Position numbers and translations under genes: made by a program. Of a stretch of DNA of 64,000 nucleotides, positions 54,920 to 63,048 are shown in pieces. Numbering within the stretch: the stretch's first letter is position 1; every line of letters begins with the position of its first letter. A model generated the notes under the pieces. It ran no database searches. It worked only from the letters and a program-made list of their open reading frames with translations, and was not told the origin of the DNA. The stretch comes from Candidatus Eisenbacteria bacterium (lineage in GTDB: Bacteria; Eisenbacteria; RBG-16-71-46), in NCBI GenBank assembly GCA_020847735.1, contig JADLBL010000006.1:121303-185302 (forward strand), written 5' to 3'.

Positions 54920-55104
54920 CTAGCCCGACCTATTCATGAGCCCATGGCCTGCAAGTGACGGCTGCCCGCGAATCGCTGCGTCGCAGGGCTGGCCAGCTTC
55001 CTCGACGTGTCACCGACACGACTGCGTCGCTGGCCAGCCCTGCTCCTTGCGCTTCACGGGCATCCGTCACTTTCGGCTCACGGTTCATGAATAGGTCGGG
55101 CTAG
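54920..55104. mobile_element. 185-base foldback (MITE-like) element with IS1380-type ends
   Basis: The outermost 20 bases, CTAGCCCGACCTATTCATGA, recur perfectly as the reverse complement at the right end. The arms of roughly 75 bases continue to pair imperfectly (TGACGG.TGCCCG) and end in a perfect 12-bp inner repeat GGGCTGGCCAGC / GCTGGCCAGCCC around a short centre. CTAG at both edges may be a 4-base target duplication, the size typical for IS1380. It encodes nothing. The TATTCATGA core matches the IS end at 45,810. Non-autonomous and probably mobilised by an IS1380 transposase. Confidence 0.85.
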
Positions 55105-55107
55105 CCT
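55102..55107 (+). promoter_or_regulatory. Candidate -10 element at the foldback edge
   Basis: TAGCCT ends exactly 7 bases before GTG 55115, the same spacing as other leaderless candidates here. It spans the element boundary; the region 17 bases upstream (CACGGT) lies inside the element and is a poor -35. Confidence 0.35.
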
Positions 55108-55114
55108 TTGCCCC

Positions 55115-56275
55115 GTGAGTCCACGCGATCCCGAGTACCGGGCGGAGTGCCTCGCGCTCGCCGCGGCGGTGCGGCCCTTCGCCACGATCGAGGCGCTGCG
55201 TGGCGCGCCCGCCTGGCAGGAGCTGCGCCCGCGATTCGAACGGCTGCTGCGCACCGTGCGGCGCTTCGAGCCCCCGCGCGCGCCGGCGCCCGCCCGCGCC
55301 GCCGGCGCCGTCACGCACGCGCAGTGGAACATCGAGCACGGCAACTGGTACCCGCAGGTCGAGCAGGCGCTGCGTTCGCACCCCGGGCTGGCCGGGGCCG
55401 ACCTCGTCACCCTCGAGGAGGTGGACCTCGGCTGCGCGCGCGCCGGCAACCGCGACGTCGCCTTCGACCTCGCGGCGGCGCTCGGTCTGCACGCGGCGTG
55501 GGCGCCGCTGTTCCTCGAGACGACGCTCGGGCGCGACGACGACGAGCGCATGGCGTCCGGGCGCGCCAACGAGGAAGGCCTGTTCGGCATCGCGGTGCTG
55601 TCGCGCTGGCCGCTCGGCGAGGCGCGCGTCATCGAGCTGCCGAGCCCGCGCCGGATCCAGTTCGACATCGAGCGCATGATCGGCCGCCACGTCGCGCTGG
55701 CCGTCGAGGTCGTGCATCCGGAGCGGCCGTTCGTCGCGGTGGCCGCTCACCTCGAGGTGCATCGCACGCGCAATCACCGCGCCGTGCAGGTGCGCCGCAT
55801 CCTGGCGGCGCTCGCGCACGAGCGGCGGCCGGTCGTGCTTGCGGGCGACTACAACACGCACACCTTCGACCGCGGCCTGTGGCACTCGGCCCTGCACGGC
55901 GCGGCGGCGCTGATGGCGATGCCCGGCGGGATGCTGCGCCGGCGGCTGCTGCGCCCGGACCGCGGCTTCGCGCACGAACCGCTGTTCGACGTGCTGCGCG
56001 AGGCGGGCTTCGTGTGGGAGCCGTTCAACGACTTCGCGCCCACGCTGCAGGTGCGAAAGGAGCGGCTCGAGGAGATCCAGGCTCTTCCGCCGCTGCTTCG
56101 CGGCCCGGCGAACGCCATGCTCGAGTGGGCCGTGCACCGCGGCGCGCTGCGCCTCGACTGGATCTGCGGCCGCGGCTGGCGCGGCGGCTCGGGCCGGACG
56201 ATTCACGGTCTCGACGGCGCGGGCCTCGCGAGCGACCACGCCCCGATCGTCGCGGAGCTGCAATGCCCCGCGTGA
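55115..56275 (+). CDS. Endonuclease/exonuclease/phosphatase-family protein
   Basis: 386 residues. Metal-dependent EEP fold (DNase I / sphingomyelinase / inositol phosphatase): THAQWNIEHGNW (Asn site), VTLEEVDLG (metal Glu), a His pair in HLEVHRTRNHRAVQ, VLAGDYNTH (Asp/Asn) and LASDHAPIV (Asp-His). It has an N-terminal extension of 65 residues and no signal peptide. GTG 55115 with no ribosome site, just after the foldback element. It overlaps the next gene by 13 bases, so EEP, CHAT and sigma genes are probably one transcript. Nucleic-acid or phospholipid substrate cannot be distinguished. Confidence 0.88.
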   Translation: MSPRDPEYRAECLALAAAVRPFATIEALRGAPAWQELRPRFERLLRTVRRFEPPRAPAPARAAGAVTHAQWNIEHGNWYPQVEQALRSHPGLAGADLVTLEEVDLGCARAGNRDVAFDLAAALGLHAAWAPLFLETTLGRDDDERMASGRANEEGLFGIAVLSRWPLGEARVIELPSPRRIQFDIERMIGRHVALAVEVVHPERPFVAVAAHLEVHRTRNHRAVQVRRILAALAHERRPVVLAGDYNTHTFDRGLWHSALHGAAALMAMPGGMLRRRLLRPDRGFAHEPLFDVLREAGFVWEPFNDFAPTLQVRKERLEEIQALPPLLRGPANAMLEWAVHRGALRLDWICGRGWRGGSGRTIHGLDGAGLASDHAPIVAELQCPA

Positions 56276-59001
56276 GCCGCGCCGGAGTCGCCGTCCGCGG
56301 GGCCGCCGCGGGGCCACGATGCTCCCTGCGGTCCGTGCTGCTCGGCGTGCTCGCGGCCGCCGCGGCGTCGGGCGGCGCGGCTCCGGCGGGCGCCGAGCCG
56401 CGACCTCTGCCCGCGCGGGTGGTCGGGCAGTTCGCGCCGGCCGGCGCGCTGTTCGCCCGCGGCGCCGAGGACTCGGGCTACGTCGCCCTCGCGGCGCTGG
56501 CCGAGCGGGCGCTGGCCGCGGGGGACGACACGCTGCGCGTCGCGGCGCAGTTCGAGCTGGGCGCGCGGCTGGCCTGGTTCGGCCACTACGCCCGCGCCAT
56601 TCCGCCGCTGCGCGACGCGCGTGCACGGGCCCGTGCGCTCCGCGACTCGACGCGCTGGGTGCAGTCGTCGCAGTGGCTCGCCTTCGCCCTCAACAGCACC
56701 GGCGGGCTCGCCGAGGGCGGCTCGCTCGCCCGCGCGACGCTGCCCGCGGCGCTCGCGCTGGGCGACCACCGCGCGGAGGCCTACCTGCGGCTTTCGGCGG
56801 CGTTCGCCGCGCTGCGGGCGGGTCGGGCCGCGGAGGCCATCCGGGGGTACCGGCGCGCCCTGCCGATGTTCGACCGGCAGCGGGACGAGTTCGGCGCCTG
56901 CGAAGCGCTCCTGGGCCTGGGACGCTCCTACGAGGTGAGCGGCCCGCGCGACTCCGCCCGGGCGTTGTTCCGGCGCGCGGCGGTGCGCGCGGAGCTGGCG
57001 CACCAGGCGCGCGGCGCGGCGTCGGCCTGGAACAACCTCGCGTCGCACGTTTACCTGGACGGCGATCCCGAAGCGGCGCTCGAATCCTGGCGCAGGGCGG
57101 CGCTCGTGGCGCAGTCCGCCGGCGACCTCGAAACCACGGTCTCGGCGACCGTCAACGTCCTGCTGGCGCTCTCCGATCTCGGCCGCGCCGACGACGCGCT
57201 CGCCCTGGCCGATTCGCTGCTCGCGCGGGTCGAGCGCGCCGGATCCGCCGACGGCATCGCCCGCGTGCGTTCGCGCATCGCGCTGCTCGAGCTCAAGCGC
57301 GGCCGGACGGACGCCGCGGCGCGCCAGTACCGGGCGGCGCTCGCGCTCCTCGAGCATGGCGACACCGGACTGCGCGCGCAGTGCCTCTCGGGACTCGTGC
57401 GCACCCTGTTCGCCCGCGACAGCGCCGCGGCCGCTCTCGCGCTCTACCGGCGGGCGGCCGCGGAGCTGTCCGGGCGTCTGCCGCCCGCGCTCGAGCGGGA
57501 TCTGCTGCAGGCGGGCGCCTTCGCGGCGCTGCACGCCGATTCGCTGGCGGCCGCGCGGACGATCGCGCAGCGCACGTTGTCGGCCCTGCGGACTTCGGGC
57601 CTCGCGCGGGACGATCTCGGCGCCGAACGCGTGCTGGCGCTCGTGGCGGCGCGTACGGGACGCCTCGCCGAAGCGCGCGAGCACCTTCGGCGGGCGGAGC
57701 TGGCGCTGCGGCGGCAGGGATCCGACGTCACGGGTCTCGAATGGCGGACCCACCTCGGTAACCCGATCGCGCTGGGCGCGACCTGGGGCGAGGTCGAACT
57801 GGACCGGGACGGTGGACGCCGGCGCGACCACATCGCCGGCGCCTTCGCGGCCTTCGAGCGTTTGCGCTCCTCGCTGCTGCTCGAGCTCGCGGCCGGCCCC
57901 GGCGGCCGCGCCGCGCCGCTTCCCGCCGTGACGCTCGAACAGGCGCAGCGTTCGGTGCTTCGGCCCCGTGAGCTGCTGCTGCTCGCCTGGACCGGGCGCG
58001 AAGGCGGCTGGCTGCTGGCGGTCACGCGCGACACCGCCGCCTGCGTGCCGCTCGCGGGAGACGCGGCGCTCGCGCGCGACACCGGGCTGCTGCGCGACGC
58101 GCTGGCCGCCGTGCCGCCGCTCGAGCCCGCGACGCTCGAGCGGATGCTTTCGCAGGCGGGCGCCGGGCTGCTCGGCCCGCTCGTCCCGCTGCTGCGCCGC
58201 TGCGGCAGCGTGATCGTGGTGCCCTCGGGGCCGCTCCAGCGGACACCGTTCGAGGCGCTGCGCCTGCCGCTCGGGCCCGGCGGCGCGGACGCGCCGCTCG
58301 GCGTGACGCACGTGCTGGCGCGCGCGCCCTCGGCGTCTCTGCTCGCGCTCGCGCGCTCGCGCCCCACCGCGCGCCGGCGGGAGCCCGCGCTGCTCGCGTT
58401 CGCGAATCCCCGCGGACCCGGCGGTCGCACGCTGCCCGGCGCGCTCGCGGAGGTCCGCTGGCTCGAGGCGCGCTACCGCGGCGTGCGCGTGCTCGATCCG
58501 CCGCGCGACGACGAGACGGCGCTGCGCGCCATGGCCGCGGCGCCGGTCGTGCACGTCGCCGCGCACGCCGCCTTCGATCCGATCTCGCCCTGGCGTTCGT
58601 CGCTCGCCCTCGCCCCCGGCGATCCCGTGCGCGCCCGCGACCTGCTCATGCGCCCGCTGCGCGCCGAGTTGGTGGTGCTTTCGGCCTGCGAGACGGCCGG
58701 CGGCTCCTCGGGCGGAACCGGCGGCATGGAGGGCCTGAGCGCCGCGCTGCTGTGCGCCGGGGCGCGGGCCGTGATCGCGACGCTCTGGCCCGTGAACGAT
58801 CGGGCCGCGCGGCGGTTCGCGACCGCCTTCTACGAGGAGGCCGAACGCGCACCCGACGCGGGCACCGCCCTCGTCCGGGCCCGGGCGCGGCTGCGCGCCG
58901 GGGGCGCCGGCCCTTACGACTGGGCGGCCTTCACGCTGGTGGGCGACCCGGGCAGCCGCATCCAGCTGGCCCGCAGGTCCCTGCCCATTCCGGGCTTCTG
59001 A
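56263..59001 (+). CDS. Secreted TPR-CHAT domain protein (caspase-like peptidase)
   Basis: 912 residues. Signal-type helix (about 22-45), then some twelve TPR-like helix pairs (about 60-480; EALLGLGRSYEVSGPRDSARALFRRAA and AWNNLASHVYLDGDPEAALESW style repeats), and a C-terminal CHAT domain (about 590-905). The catalytic pair is present: H768 in VVHVAAHAAFD and C809 in ELVVLSACETAGG, and ALLCAGARAVIATLWPVNDRAARRF is the classic CHAT block. CHAT proteases cut partner proteins on a signal; here it may be periplasmic. It is followed after 61 bases by an ECF sigma and a membrane anti-sigma gene, an arrangement suggesting that the protease or its target is tied to that regulator. That link is inference. 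Confidence 0.9.
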   Translation: MPRVSRAGVAVRGAAAGPRCSLRSVLLGVLAAAAASGGAAPAGAEPRPLPARVVGQFAPAGALFARGAEDSGYVALAALAERALAAGDDTLRVAAQFELGARLAWFGHYARAIPPLRDARARARALRDSTRWVQSSQWLAFALNSTGGLAEGGSLARATLPAALALGDHRAEAYLRLSAAFAALRAGRAAEAIRGYRRALPMFDRQRDEFGACEALLGLGRSYEVSGPRDSARALFRRAAVRAELAHQARGAASAWNNLASHVYLDGDPEAALESWRRAALVAQSAGDLETTVSATVNVLLALSDLGRADDALALADSLLARVERAGSADGIARVRSRIALLELKRGRTDAAARQYRAALALLEHGDTGLRAQCLSGLVRTLFARDSAAAALALYRRAAAELSGRLPPALERDLLQAGAFAALHADSLAAARTIAQRTLSALRTSGLARDDLGAERVLALVAARTGRLAEAREHLRRAELALRRQGSDVTGLEWRTHLGNPIALGATWGEVELDRDGGRRRDHIAGAFAAFERLRSSLLLELAAGPGGRAAPLPAVTLEQAQRSVLRPRELLLLAWTGREGGWLLAVTRDTAACVPLAGDAALARDTGLLRDALAAVPPLEPATLERMLSQAGAGLLGPLVPLLRRCGSVIVVPSGPLQRTPFEALRLPLGPGGADAPLGVTHVLARAPSASLLALARSRPTARRREPALLAFANPRGPGGRTLPGALAEVRWLEARYRGVRVLDPPRDDETALRAMAAAPVVHVAAHAAFDPISPWRSSLALAPGDPVRARDLLMRPLRAELVVLSACETAGGSSGGTGGMEGLSAALLCAGARAVIATLWPVNDRAARRFATAFYEEAERAPDAGTALVRARARLRAGGAGPYDWAAFTLVGDPGSRIQLARRSLPIPGF

Positions 59002-59010
59002 AGCGGGCGG

Positions 59011-59040
59011 CTGACAGGCGCGCGCAACGCGTGGCATCCT
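59011..59040 (+). promoter_or_regulatory. Candidate promoter of the ECF sigma gene
   Basis: CTGACA (59,011-59,016), 18 bases, CATCCT (59,035-59,040) in the short gap after the CHAT gene; weak. A GGCGCGCC palindrome follows, before GTG 59063. Confidence 0.3.
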
Positions 59041-59062
59041 GCGGCGCGCCGCAGGATGGTCT

Positions 59063-59689
59063 GTGACCTCCGACCCCGGAGCCGCGACTACACCGATGGA
59101 CACCCTCGACGACGACGGAACCTCCGACGACGAGCTCGTGCGGGTCGCCCGGCGACGGCCGCAGGATCCGGCCGCGCTCGATGCGGCGGACCGCTTGCTT
59201 CGTCGCTGGCAGGGCCGTGTGTTCCAGTGGTGCCGGCGCCAGCTCGGCGATCGCGAGCTGGCCCTGGACGCGATGCAGGAGGTGCTGTTGAACGCCTACC
59301 GCAGCCTGCCCTCGATCGAGGACCCGGCCCGCTTTCCCGGCTGGCTGTTCACCATCACGCGCTTTCGCTGCATCAGCGAGATCCGGCGCCGCGGCCCCAG
59401 GTGGGAGCCCGACGAGGTGCTGGAGGGAATCGCCGCCGATACCGACGGCCCCGAGCAGCAGCTCGCACGCGGCCTCGAGGACGAGGGCCTGCGTTCCGCG
59501 ATCGAGGAGTCGCTCGACGAGGAGGAGAAGCTGGCGGTGATGCTGCGCTACTGGGAGGGGCTCCCGGTGGAGGAGGTGACGCGCCTCGCCGGCATCCGCG
59601 GCAGCACCGGAGCGCGCGGCGTGCTGCAGACGGCGCGGCGCAAACTGCGGGCAAAGCTCGGCAGGGCGCGAAAGGAGGAGCGGCCATGA
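59063..59689 (+). CDS. ECF-type RNA polymerase sigma factor
   Basis: 208 residues. Region sigma2 (about 45-115: RLLRRWQGRVFQWCRRQLGDRELALDAMQEVLLNAYRSL, then FPGWLFTITRFRCISEIRRRG) and sigma4 (about 145-200: EESLDEEEKLAVMLRYWEGLPVEEV with a helix-turn-helix GARGVLQTARRKLRAKL). Start GTG 59063 with AGGATGG upstream; an ATG at 59096 is possible and would remove 11 residues. Its stop overlaps the ATG of the next gene (ATGA), the usual sigma/anti-sigma coupling. Its regulon likely includes this operon, by family habit. Confidence 0.92.
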   Translation: MTSDPGAATTPMDTLDDDGTSDDELVRVARRRPQDPAALDAADRLLRRWQGRVFQWCRRQLGDRELALDAMQEVLLNAYRSLPSIEDPARFPGWLFTITRFRCISEIRRRGPRWEPDEVLEGIAADTDGPEQQLARGLEDEGLRSAIEESLDEEEKLAVMLRYWEGLPVEEVTRLAGIRGSTGARGVLQTARRKLRAKLGRARKEERP

Positions 59690-60342
59690 ACGAATCCCGG
59701 GAGGAGCGCCGACTGCTCGAGCTGGCGGCCCTGCCCGCCGAGGATCCGCGCCGCATCGAGGCGGCCAGGGATCCGCGCACGCGCGCCTGGCTGCTCGAAC
59801 ACGACGCGTTCCTCGAAATCCACCCGCTCGACCCGCAGGACGAGGGCGAGGTGTCGCGCGTCGCGGCTTCGGCCCTCGCGCGCGCCCGGGCCGAGGCTGC
59901 GCACACGCACGGCGCCGTGCTCGAGCTGCCGCGCGCGGCACGCCGGCGCGAAGGCGGCCTGCCGCGCTGGGCGCTGGCCGCCGCCGGCGTCGCGATCGTG
60001 GCGGGCGCGGCGGTGGTGGTGCCGCGACTGCTGGTTCAGGGTCCGGGCAACCTGCGCTCCCTCTCTCCCGAGTCGTCCGCCGGCGCGTTCGTCAGCCGCG
60101 CCGCGTCGCGCGACGCGCAGGGCCGCGTGGTGCTGGCGTGGCGGCCGGCCGCGGGTGCGACCGCGTACCGCGTCGAGCTGCTGAGCGGGCTCGACGCGGT
60201 CGCCACCCGCGAGGTGCCGCAGGGCGATTCGCTGGTGCTCGATCCCGCCTCGCTGCCCGCGGGCCCGCTCCTGTGGCGCGTGCTCGCGCTGCGCGACGGC
60301 GCGGTCGTGGCCACGACGGCGCCGCGCGAGCTGCCGCGCTAG
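59686..60342 (+). CDS. Probable membrane anti-sigma factor
   Basis: 218 residues. The cytoplasmic N-terminal 95 residues are acidic and helical with no clear zinc (HxxxCxxC) motif; one membrane helix follows (about 97-118, WALAAAGVAIVAGAAVVVP); the periplasmic part (about 130-218) looks like a fibronectin-type beta-sandwich (GRVVLAWRPAAGATAYRVELL). Identified as an anti-sigma mainly from its 4-base overlap with the ECF sigma gene. The exterior domain could sense ligand or be the point cut to release sigma. AAAGGAGGAG precedes ATG 59686. Confidence 0.72.
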   Translation: MNESREERRLLELAALPAEDPRRIEAARDPRTRAWLLEHDAFLEIHPLDPQDEGEVSRVAASALARARAEAAHTHGAVLELPRAARRREGGLPRWALAAAGVAIVAGAAVVVPRLLVQGPGNLRSLSPESSAGAFVSRAASRDAQGRVVLAWRPAAGATAYRVELLSGLDAVATREVPQGDSLVLDPASLPAGPLLWRVLALRDGAVVATTAPRELPR

Positions 60343-60481
60343 CGGGGACTCCGCCGCGAGCCGGCCGCGGGCCGCGAACACCGCGTTCGTCGCGTCCGCG
60401 TGGTCGGCCCGTGCGTTCCGGCCGCGCCCGCGCAGGCGCCTGCGGTATGGTTCCGGCTCCCACCCACCGCACGGAGCCGCG

Positions 60482-61309
60482 ATGTCCTTCGCCATCGAAA
60501 CATTCGAGTTGACCCGCACCTTCGGCGCGCAGACCGCCGTGGACCGACTCTCGCTGCAGGTGCCGGAAGGTTCCTTCTACGGCTTTCTCGGGCCCAACGG
60601 CGCCGGCAAGTCCACGACGATCAACATTCTCACCGGCCTGCTCGCGCCGAGCTCGGGGCGCGCGAGCGTCATGGGCTTCGACGTCGCCTCGCAGGACCTC
60701 GAGGTCAAGCGCCGCATCGGCGTCGTGCCCGACGGCCTGCACCTGTTCGAGCGGCTGAACGGCGAGGAGCACCTGCGCTTCGTGGGCGAGATCCATGGCC
60801 TCGCCCCGGCCGAGGCCCGGCGCCGCGCGCACGAGCTGCTCGAGGCCATGGATCTCACCGGCTCGGCGCGCAAGCAGGTGTCGGGCTACTCGCACGGCAT
60901 GCGCAAGAAGCTGGCGCTTTCGTGCGCGCTCATCCACGAGCCGCGGGTGCTGTTCCTGGACGAGCCGTTCGAGGGCGTGGACGCGATCGCCACCCACGAG
61001 CTGCGCGAGCTGCTGCGCAGGCTCGTCGCCCACCGGCGCGTGACGGTGTTCCTCACCTCCCACGTTCTCGAAGTGGTCGAACGGCTCTGCAGCCACGTCG
61101 GCATCATCGCCAGGGGCCGGCTGGTCGTGGACGGCTCGCTCGACGAACTGCGCCGCGGCGCCGACGGCGTGACCCGCTCGCTCGAGGAGCTGTTCCTGGA
61201 CGTGGTCGGCGCCGAGCGCGGCGACGTCGGCGCCGGCCTCGACTGGCTGACGGGCGGACCGGAGGCGGCGGCCGCCGGCGGCGCCCCGGGAGGCGGCCCC
61301 GCCTCGTGA
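60482..61309 (+). CDS. ABC transporter ATP-binding protein
   Basis: 275 residues, ABC-2 exporter type. Walker A GPNGAGKST, Q-loop equivalent in RIGVVPDGLHLF, signature YSHGMRKKLAL (SHGM replaces SGGQ, a known variant in this subgroup), Walker B VLFLDEPFEG with catalytic Glu, H-loop LTSHVLEVV. The last 35 residues are Gly/Ala-rich. ATG 60482 (MSFAIETFELTRTFG). Its stop overlaps the GTG of the permease gene, so the two form a coupled ATPase/permease pair. Substrate unknown. Confidence 0.93.
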   Translation: MSFAIETFELTRTFGAQTAVDRLSLQVPEGSFYGFLGPNGAGKSTTINILTGLLAPSSGRASVMGFDVASQDLEVKRRIGVVPDGLHLFERLNGEEHLRFVGEIHGLAPAEARRRAHELLEAMDLTGSARKQVSGYSHGMRKKLALSCALIHEPRVLFLDEPFEGVDAIATHELRELLRRLVAHRRVTVFLTSHVLEVVERLCSHVGIIARGRLVVDGSLDELRRGADGVTRSLEELFLDVVGAERGDVGAGLDWLTGGPEAAAAGGAPGGGPAS

Positions 61310-62928
61310 GGACGCTGCGGCTGCTCGCCTGGCTGCGCTGGACCCTGTTCCTGCGCGCTTCGTCCGTCTCGAACCGCTGGGGCGCCATCGGCCTCAACGT
61401 GATGCTCGCGCTGGCGTTCTCGCCGTTCTGGTTCGGCGGCGCGCTGCTGGCCTTCGGAGGCGTCCTCAAGTTCGGAGCCCCCGCCGCGCTGCTCGTGTTC
61501 GGCGCCAGCCAGGTCGCCTGGATCTACTTCGGCATGCTGCTCGGCGCCATGGGCCGGCCGTTCGACCTCGACCGGCTGACGCGCTACCCGCTGCGGGCCG
61601 AGTCCGTCTACGCGACCAACATCCTCGCCTCCTGCCTCGAGCCGGTCTGCCTGATGACCCTGCCGGCCGTTCTCGCCGCCGCGGCCGGCGCGTTCATGCG
61701 CGCGGGAGCGGGGCCGGGCGTGGCCACGCTGGCCGCGGGGCTGCTCGTGACGCTGGTGACTTCGGCGCTGCTGCAGTTGCTGCTCGCGGTCCTCGACGAG
61801 GTCATGCGCCGCGAGTGGGTGCGCTACCTCGCGATCGCGCTGTTCTCCCTCACCTTCCTGCTCTTCCAGCTGACCGTCCGCGGCACGGCGCAGCGCCTGA
61901 TCGCGCGCCTCACGGGACAGCCGCTCGATCCCGAACAGCTGGTCGGCCTGCTCGCCGGCTACCTCGCGAAGCTGCCGACCGTGGGCTGGCCCGGCGCGAT
62001 CGCGACCGGAGCGCTCGACGGCTCGCCGCTGCGGCTGCTCGCCGGCCTCGCCGGCACCGTCGTGCTCGCGGCGGTCCTGATCTCGCCCGGCGCGCGGCTG
62101 ATGCGGCACACGGCGCGCGCCGGCGAAAGCTCGGGCGGTTCCGGCCCGGCGAAGCGTCCGTCGTCGCGGGGCAGCGTGGCCCTGCTGCCGGGCATTCTCC
62201 CGCGCGGCGTCGGACTGCTCGTCGCGCGCGAGCTGCGCTATTCGCTCACCAGCCCGCAGCGGCTCCTCGCCCTCTTCCTCACCCCGCTCGTGCTGCTGAT
62301 GCTGCTGTTCACCCGCAAGATGGGCCGCACCGAGGGGCCGGTGTTCGTGCTGCTGCTGCTCAGCTCGAGCCTCTCGTCCACCGCGATCACGCAGTTCAGC
62401 TACGACGGGCCCGGCGTGCGTTCGTTCTTCCTGCTGCCGTGCCGCGCGCGCGACGTGCTGCTCGCCAAGAACCTCGACGTGTTCTTCCGCATGACGGTCC
62501 AGCTCGCGCTCGTCCTCGCGCCTCTGACCGTGTTCCGCCGGACGCAGTGGGACGCCCTCGGTTCCGTCGCCATGATCGGCGCGGCGGCGGTCGTCTTCGG
62601 TGTCGTCGCGCTCGGCACCTGGGTCTCGATCCGCTGGCCGGTGCGCGCACGCCGCCGCGGGCTGAGCACGCGCGGCGATTCCGGCTGGGGCGGCCTCGTG
62701 GTGTTTCTCGGCGTCGCCGCGATCATCGGTGTCGTGTTCGGCGTCGTGTGGGCCGCTCGCGGCGTCGCCGGGCCCGCGTTCGCCGCTCCGGCGGGGATCG
62801 CGGTTTCGACCGTGATGCTCGCAGCCGCCGCCGCGACCTGGTGGGTGTCGCTGGACCGCAACGCGGGGGCGCTGCTCGGCAACCGCGAACGCCTGATCGA
62901 GGTGATCGCCAAGGTCGAGGAAGTGTAG
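61306..62928 (+). CDS. ABC-2-type exporter permease
   Basis: 540 residues, about 12 membrane helices in two six-helix halves. GTG 61306 overlaps the ATPase stop (GTGA) with GGGAGG upstream, so the start is well fixed. The N-terminus (RTLRLLAWLRWTLFLRAS) is a typical amphipathic elbow; the middle loop (about 265-310) is polar, and GLLVARELRYSLTSPQRLLALFL opens the second half. The domain is fused-like rather than two short permeases, so the pair probably works as an ATPase dimer around one long permease. Exported substrate unknown. Confidence 0.88.
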   Translation: MRTLRLLAWLRWTLFLRASSVSNRWGAIGLNVMLALAFSPFWFGGALLAFGGVLKFGAPAALLVFGASQVAWIYFGMLLGAMGRPFDLDRLTRYPLRAESVYATNILASCLEPVCLMTLPAVLAAAAGAFMRAGAGPGVATLAAGLLVTLVTSALLQLLLAVLDEVMRREWVRYLAIALFSLTFLLFQLTVRGTAQRLIARLTGQPLDPEQLVGLLAGYLAKLPTVGWPGAIATGALDGSPLRLLAGLAGTVVLAAVLISPGARLMRHTARAGESSGGSGPAKRPSSRGSVALLPGILPRGVGLLVARELRYSLTSPQRLLALFLTPLVLLMLLFTRKMGRTEGPVFVLLLLSSSLSSTAITQFSYDGPGVRSFFLLPCRARDVLLAKNLDVFFRMTVQLALVLAPLTVFRRTQWDALGSVAMIGAAAVVFGVVALGTWVSIRWPVRARRRGLSTRGDSGWGGLVVFLGVAAIIGVVFGVVWAARGVAGPAFAAPAGIAVSTVMLAAAAATWWVSLDRNAGALLGNRERLIEVIAKVEEV

Positions 62929-63048
62929 GAGCGCTCCGGCGGTCCGGCGCCGCTGGCTCCACCGGGGCCCGCGCCTTGTGCGGCGCGCAGGCACGCGGCT
63001 AGATTCCACCGCCGCACCAAACACCCGCCCACCGGAGAGTCCCGCCCC

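Larger units (their letters stand above)
54753..55114. other. 362-base divergent gap, half occupied by a foldback element
   Basis: 54,753-54,919 is GC-rich with no gene. The remainder is the inverted-repeat element at 54,920-55,104 plus 10 bases before a GTG start. Confidence 0.7.
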
